In this document: piece by piece, positions 60,698 to 64,000 of the stretch | Layout: every line of letters starts with the position of its first letter | How positions within the stretch are numbered: position 1 is the stretch's first letter | From: Terriglobus sp. TAA 43 | Lineage (GTDB): Bacteria; Acidobacteriota; Terriglobia; Terriglobales; Acidobacteriaceae | NCBI RefSeq assembly: GCF_000800015.1 | Contig: NZ_JUGR01000001.1 | Coordinates: forward strand, 3,224,001 to 3,288,000 | Direction of reading: 5' to 3' | DNA: 64,000 bases | Program-made: the position numbers and the translations under genes | The notes under the pieces: generated by a model | What the model was told of the DNA's origin: nothing | Seen by the model: the letters and a program-made list of their open reading frames with translations, nothing else | The model's database searches: none

Positions 60698-62052
60698 GCG
60701 CCATTCTTCTGCGCGGTGGACGCGTAATCGATCCTGCAAGCGGTTCGAATGACTTTGCCGATGTCCTGGTGGAGAACGGCATCATCCGTGAAGTGGACTT
60801 CACAACGCAGTCCGGTGAACTGGATGCTCTTGCGAAGAACATGCGCGCTGAGGTTCTCGATTGCACTGGATGCATCATTGCGCCGGGCATCATTGATGCA
60901 CATGTGCACTTGCGTGAGCCGGGCCAGACGCACAAGGAAACCATTGCAACCGGCACGCTAGCCGCAGTCGCAGGCGGCGTCACCACGGTTGTCGCCATGC
61001 CGAACACCACGCCCGTAACAGACTCCGTCGCGCTACTGGAATTCGTGCAGAGCGTGCAACGCGATCCTTCCGCGCGCGTGTTGGCCATGCCCGCTGCAAC
61101 CGTCGGCAGTATGGGCGGCGAGCTTACGGATTACGTTGCACTCGCGGAGGCGGGCGCGGTTGGCTTCACCGACGATGGCAAGCCCGTGCTTGCCGATGAG
61201 GTGATGAAACAGGCGCTCATTGCAGCGGCGAAGTTAGGCCTGCCTATTTCGCAACACGCGGAAGACACGCGCATGACCGTGGGAGCCAGCATGAACTTCG
61301 GTCCTGTGGCGTTTCGCCTGGGACTGCGCGGCATGCCCATTGAAGCGGAGTCTTCCATCGTGGAGCGCGATATCCGTCTGCTGGAAGAGATTGAGCGCGA
61401 GACGAAGCTGCGTCCGCATCTGCACGTGCAACATGTGTCCACGGCAAGGGCGCTTGCAGCGATTCGCGAAGCAAAATCGCGCGGCCTGCATGTGACGTGT
61501 GAAGTAGCGCCGCATCACATTGCGTTTACAGATGAAGCGATTGCAGGCGATCCTGCGCAACGTTCGCGTCGTTACGACACGCACTTCAAGATGAACCCGC
61601 CGTTGCGTTCGCGTGCAGAAGTGGATGCGTGCATCGCCGCTGTGCTGGATGGAACAGTGGACATCATCGCCACCGACCATGCACCGCATGCGCACCACGA
61701 GAAGAACGTGGAGTTTGAACGTGCGCCGAATGGCATCACAGGTCTTGAAACATCGCTGGGTGCATCACTACGTATCCTGCATCGCGAACACGGTATGGCG
61801 TTGATCGATGTTCTTGCGCTGATGACCTCCGCACCCGCAGAGAAGCTGCATCTGCGCAGGCTCGGTCACGATGTGGGCCGCATACAAACCGGCGCATTTG
61901 CCGATGTGATGGTGTTCGATGCAGCGGCGGAGTGGACTTACGATGTGCGCACAACGCGATCGAAGTCGCGCAATACGCCCTTCGACGGCGCACCGATGCT
62001 GGGCAAAGTGAAGTTCACCCTCGTGAAGGGCGAAGTGAAGTACCGCGCATAA
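60694..62052 (+). CDS. pyrC: Dihydroorotase
   Basis: The 452-residue amidohydrolase closes carbamoyl-aspartate to dihydroorotate. It has the zinc site IIDAHVHLREPGQTHKETIATGTLAAVAGG, NTTPVTDS, a middle PISQHAEDTRM, HVQHVSTARALAAIREAKSRGLHVTCEVAPHH, and the late catalytic aspartate in IIATDHAPHAHHEK. This matches the class I PyrC group that follows pyrB in many bacteria. The ATG at 60694 overlaps pyrB, so the two genes are coupled. Confidence 0.95.
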   Translation: MSAILLRGGRVIDPASGSNDFADVLVENGIIREVDFTTQSGELDALAKNMRAEVLDCTGCIIAPGIIDAHVHLREPGQTHKETIATGTLAAVAGGVTTVVAMPNTTPVTDSVALLEFVQSVQRDPSARVLAMPAATVGSMGGELTDYVALAEAGAVGFTDDGKPVLADEVMKQALIAAAKLGLPISQHAEDTRMTVGASMNFGPVAFRLGLRGMPIEAESSIVERDIRLLEEIERETKLRPHLHVQHVSTARALAAIREAKSRGLHVTCEVAPHHIAFTDEAIAGDPAQRSRRYDTHFKMNPPLRSRAEVDACIAAVLDGTVDIIATDHAPHAHHEKNVEFERAPNGITGLETSLGASLRILHREHGMALIDVLALMTSAPAEKLHLRRLGHDVGRIQTGAFADVMVFDAAAEWTYDVRTTRSKSRNTPFDGAPMLGKVKFTLVKGEVKYRA

Positions 62053-62065
62053 ACTGCGCGGTGCT

Positions 62066-62434
62066 TCAGTGTTTTGCCTTCTCGAAGCGGTTGTTGTTTC
62101 CACGGCTGCTGTAACGCGTTTCCGGATCGCTGACGAAGACAACGTTGTCGTTGCCTTCCACCGGCACCGTCGTGAACTGGTCCACCCACACGTGGTTCTT
62201 GTTGCCCTGCACGCGGACGAAGCGGCAGCGGCCGTGCACCTGCACTTCGTTTTCCTGGCCTTCCACATACACGGCGGTTCCGCTTTCACACGTAACGCTT
62301 TGCTTCTGCTGATTGCCTGCAATCACGGTGTCGTGTTCGCCGGGCTGGTCAAAGTCGTGCGGTGCGACCTGGCGCTGTGCCAATAGGGATACGGAGAACG
62401 TGACGGTCATCACAGCGACGGCAAACGGCTTCAT
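62066..62434 (-). CDS. DUF3060-like secreted protein
   Basis: The 122-residue product starts MKPFAVAVMTVTFSVSLLAQ, a signal peptide. It then repeats short beta units with Asn/Gly-rich turns (VTCESGTAVYVEGQENEVQVHGRCRFVRVQGNKNHVWVD, VPVEGNDNVVFV), the pattern of DUF3060, a predicted right-handed beta structure. Two cysteines may form a disulfide. The ATG at 62434 is chosen because the signal starts there. The ORF extends 45 codons further upstream without support. It converges on pyrC and is divergent from the gene at 62466. Confidence 0.75.
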   Translation of the reverse strand: MKPFAVAVMTVTFSVSLLAQRQVAPHDFDQPGEHDTVIAGNQQKQSVTCESGTAVYVEGQENEVQVHGRCRFVRVQGNKNHVWVDQFTTVPVEGNDNVVFVSDPETRYSSRGNNNRFEKAKH

Positions 62435-62465
62435 ATAGGCTTCCTCATAAGAAGGTGCAGAAGGT

Positions 62466-62855
62466 ATGAGCAGAGTAACCCGTCCTCGCGATGCCCGCCG
62501 ATTTTTCAGCCGCGTCATTGGCTGTTGCGTGATGTTGTGCGGTGTGGCCTTGCTGATCTCCGCTGCCATGGCAATGCGTCGTTCGCACCGCGCTCTGCAA
62601 CAGGATCAGGCGATTCTGACAAACTTTCGTGCGGAGTTCGAATCGGCCTCCGATGACACGTTGCGGCAGCGTGCCGAACAGCGCGGCGCTGTGATGTTGC
62701 TCGCAAGCAACGAGACGCAGTACCTGTTCCGTATCCGTCGCGAAAATGGCCCGTGGTATTGCAGCGCCGTCGATGTGAATGTGGCGGTCAGCGCGCAGAT
62801 TCACGCGGGCAAGCGCGACGTGAGCCTGCAAAAGATGCCCGTGGATTGTCTCTGA
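62466..62855 (+). CDS. Hypothetical single-pass membrane protein
   Basis: The 129-residue product has a basic N-terminus (MSRVTRPRDARRFFSR) and one membrane helix (IGCCVMLCGVALLISAAMAM, about residues 18-37). An extracytoplasmic part follows with a helical region (QDQAILTNFRAEFESASDDTLRQRAEQ) and a beta part (YLFRIRRENGPWYCSAVDV). No family recognised. It is divergent from the DUF3060-like gene by 31 bp, so the two may share a promoter region. Confidence 0.65.
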   Translation: MSRVTRPRDARRFFSRVIGCCVMLCGVALLISAAMAMRRSHRALQQDQAILTNFRAEFESASDDTLRQRAEQRGAVMLLASNETQYLFRIRRENGPWYCSAVDVNVAVSAQIHAGKRDVSLQKMPVDCL

Positions 62856-62858
62856 GAT

Positions 62859-63770
62859 TTACTTCAGTCCGGTGGACTGAGCCTGCTCGTGCGCGTGATA
62901 GCTGGAGCGCACCAGCGGTCCACTCTCCACATGCTTGAATCCCATGCGCAGCGCCTCTTCCTTCAGGAACTCAAACTCCTGCGGCGTGTAGTAACGCTTC
63001 ATGGGGATGTGGTCTTTCGACGGACGCAGGTACTGGCCGATGGTCAGAATGTCGACCTTGATGGCAGCAAGATCGCGGAAGACGTCGAGTAGCTCATGCG
63101 TCTCTTCGCCCATGCCCACGATGATGCCGGTCTTCGTCACCTGTTTCGGATTCAGTTCTTTTGCAAGACGCAGATAGCCGATGCTGCGCTCGTAGCGTCC
63201 ACCGGATTTCGCCACGCGATACAACCGCGGCACCGTCTCAATGTTGTGGTTCAGAATCTCCGGACCGGCGGCAACAACAAGGCGGATCGCCTCTTCCGTG
63301 CCCTGGAAGTCCGGCGTCAGAATCTCCACCTGGCATCCGGGCGCCTGCTTGCGGATCTCATGGATGACGTTGACGAAGGCAGTGGCTGCGCCCACGTTGT
63401 CATCGTCGCGATTCACGCTGGTGATGACGGCGTGCTGCAGTCCAAGCGTTGCAACGGCATAGGCCACGCGGCGAGGCTCATCGTGATCGATCGGCTCTGG
63501 CTTGCCGCTGGGCACTGCGCAGAAACCGCAGCGACGCGTGCAGCTATTGCCCAGCATCATGAACGTGGCGGTCTTGTGGTTCCAGCACTCGCCAATGTTC
63601 GGGCAGTGAGCGCTTTCGCAGACGGTGTGCAGGCCCTGCTCGCGCGTGAGCTTCTTCAGCGCATGGAAGGTCTCGCCCATGGGCGCGCGCGCCTTCAGCC
63701 ACTCCGGCTTGGGCGTAGGCTTCTTCGGTGAGAGATCAATCTGGATCAGTTCCGATGCGGCAGGCGTCAC
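62859..63770 (-). CDS. lipA: Lipoyl synthase
   Basis: The 303-residue radical-SAM enzyme inserts two sulfurs into octanoyl-protein to make lipoyl groups. The auxiliary cluster site is TVCESAHCPNIGECWNH (CxxxxCxxxxxC), and the radical-SAM cluster is CTRRCGFCAVPSGKP (CxxxCxxC). VITSVNRDD and LTIGQYLRPSKDHIPMKRYYTPQEF are strong lipA marks. The closing RSSYHAHEQ includes the conserved serine that ligates the auxiliary cluster. ATG at 63770. It is divergent from the oxidoreductase gene at 63869. Confidence 0.95.
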   Translation of the reverse strand: MTPAASELIQIDLSPKKPTPKPEWLKARAPMGETFHALKKLTREQGLHTVCESAHCPNIGECWNHKTATFMMLGNSCTRRCGFCAVPSGKPEPIDHDEPRRVAYAVATLGLQHAVITSVNRDDDNVGAATAFVNVIHEIRKQAPGCQVEILTPDFQGTEEAIRLVVAAGPEILNHNIETVPRLYRVAKSGGRYERSIGYLRLAKELNPKQVTKTGIIVGMGEETHELLDVFRDLAAIKVDILTIGQYLRPSKDHIPMKRYYTPQEFEFLKEEALRMGFKHVESGPLVRSSYHAHEQAQSTGLK

Positions 63771-63868
63771 TTCTTCATTCTACGCCTGTGTCCTGAACGG
63801 GGTTTAGTATGGCTGCGCGACGCACTGACGCGATTTCTTGCTGCCATTTATTTAGGGGATTTTTGTCC

Positions 63869-64000
63869 ATGAGTGTTAACACCAGCCGCCGCACCTTTCT
63901 GCTTGCCACGGGCATGACAGCCCTTGCATCGCGTTCTGCTTTTGGAGCCAACCAGCGCCTTCGCGTTGGTGTCATCGGCGCTGGCGGGCGCATGAAGTCT
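63869..64000 (+). CDS. Gfo/Idh/MocA-type oxidoreductase, N-terminal part
   Basis: Forty-four codons from the ATG at 63869 to the window edge, with no stop. The product starts MSVNTSRRTFLLATGMTALA, a Tat signal (SRRTFLL), and then LRVGVIGAGGRMKS, the NAD site of the Gfo/Idh/MocA family. Exported members of this kind are common in Acidobacteriota and Planctomycetes and act on sugars. The substrate cannot be inferred from this part. Confidence 0.8.
   Translation, partial: MSVNTSRRTFLLATGMTALASRSAFGANQRLRVGVIGAGGRMKS

Noticed and set aside
1-64000. CRISPR array or insertion sequence.
   Set aside because: No regularly spaced direct repeats and no DDE or HUH transposase motifs were seen on either strand.

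Overview
The window looks like an Acidobacteriota chromosome, probably order Terriglobales (Terriglobus, Granulicella or Edaphobacter-like). The pointers are family-level: three TIGR03435-type soil-associated secreted proteins, an acidobacterial duplicated orphan permease (ADOP) with its PadR repressor, a BlaI/M56 pair, and a very large choice-of-anchor-D repeat protein. No rRNA or species marker is present, so the assignment stays at that level.

A tRNA-Ser(GCT) gene at 31112-31204 (minus strand) splits the window into two halves. Everything to its left, on the side of the tRNA 3' end, is accessory in character and visibly richer in A+T. Everything to its right looks like stable chromosome with higher G+C. 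A diverged copy of the tRNA 3' end lies 138 bp further left, as expected at an island attachment site.

Left half: 1-7516 holds signalling and export genes: a truncated M56 peptidase and blaI with two well-placed operators, ADOP permease with padR, three TIGR03435 proteins and a frameshifted coiled-coil gene. Next come a TlpA-like thioredoxin (7893) and a FliB-type lysine methylase (8700). 10280-15395 is the most interesting locus. It is a co-directional cluster of a 1095-residue NTPase with an unusual GGTT P-loop, which resembles SAMD9-family STAND NTPases, a small TOPRIM protein overlapping it by 8 bp, and a PIN-like (DUF4935-type) nuclease whose last part is displaced by an apparent AC-dinucleotide insertion. 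I read this as a candidate, possibly undescribed, antiphage system. Three small hypothetical genes follow. Then comes a phage-like packaging module (DUF2924, large serine recombinase, ParB-methyltransferase fusion, DUF5681, terminase large subunit) with no capsid or portal genes. An XRE repressor with a palindromic operator and a complete type I restriction-modification operon (hsdR-hsdM-hsdS) close the half. HsdS carries an extra C-terminal domain.

Right half: an ArsR/SRPBCC pair, a nucleotide-sugar epimerase and a 6-dehydrogenase, the 2281-codon repeat protein, a BaiN-type flavoprotein, gluconokinase, glutaminyl cyclase, a flippase plus glycosyltransferase operon, an M13 metallopeptidase, a FucP-type sugar transporter and a MerR regulator. 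A candidate small RNA with its own promoter and terminator lies upstream of the MerR gene. The end carries pyrR, aqpZ, bshA, a nucleoside permease, an RcnB-like protein, pyrB-pyrC, a DUF3060 protein, lipA and the start of a Gfo/Idh/MocA oxidoreductase. Clear intrinsic-terminator hairpins separate several of these units.

Functions rest on reading motifs by eye; no database search was possible. Start codons were adjusted where a signal peptide, RBS or overlap decided them.
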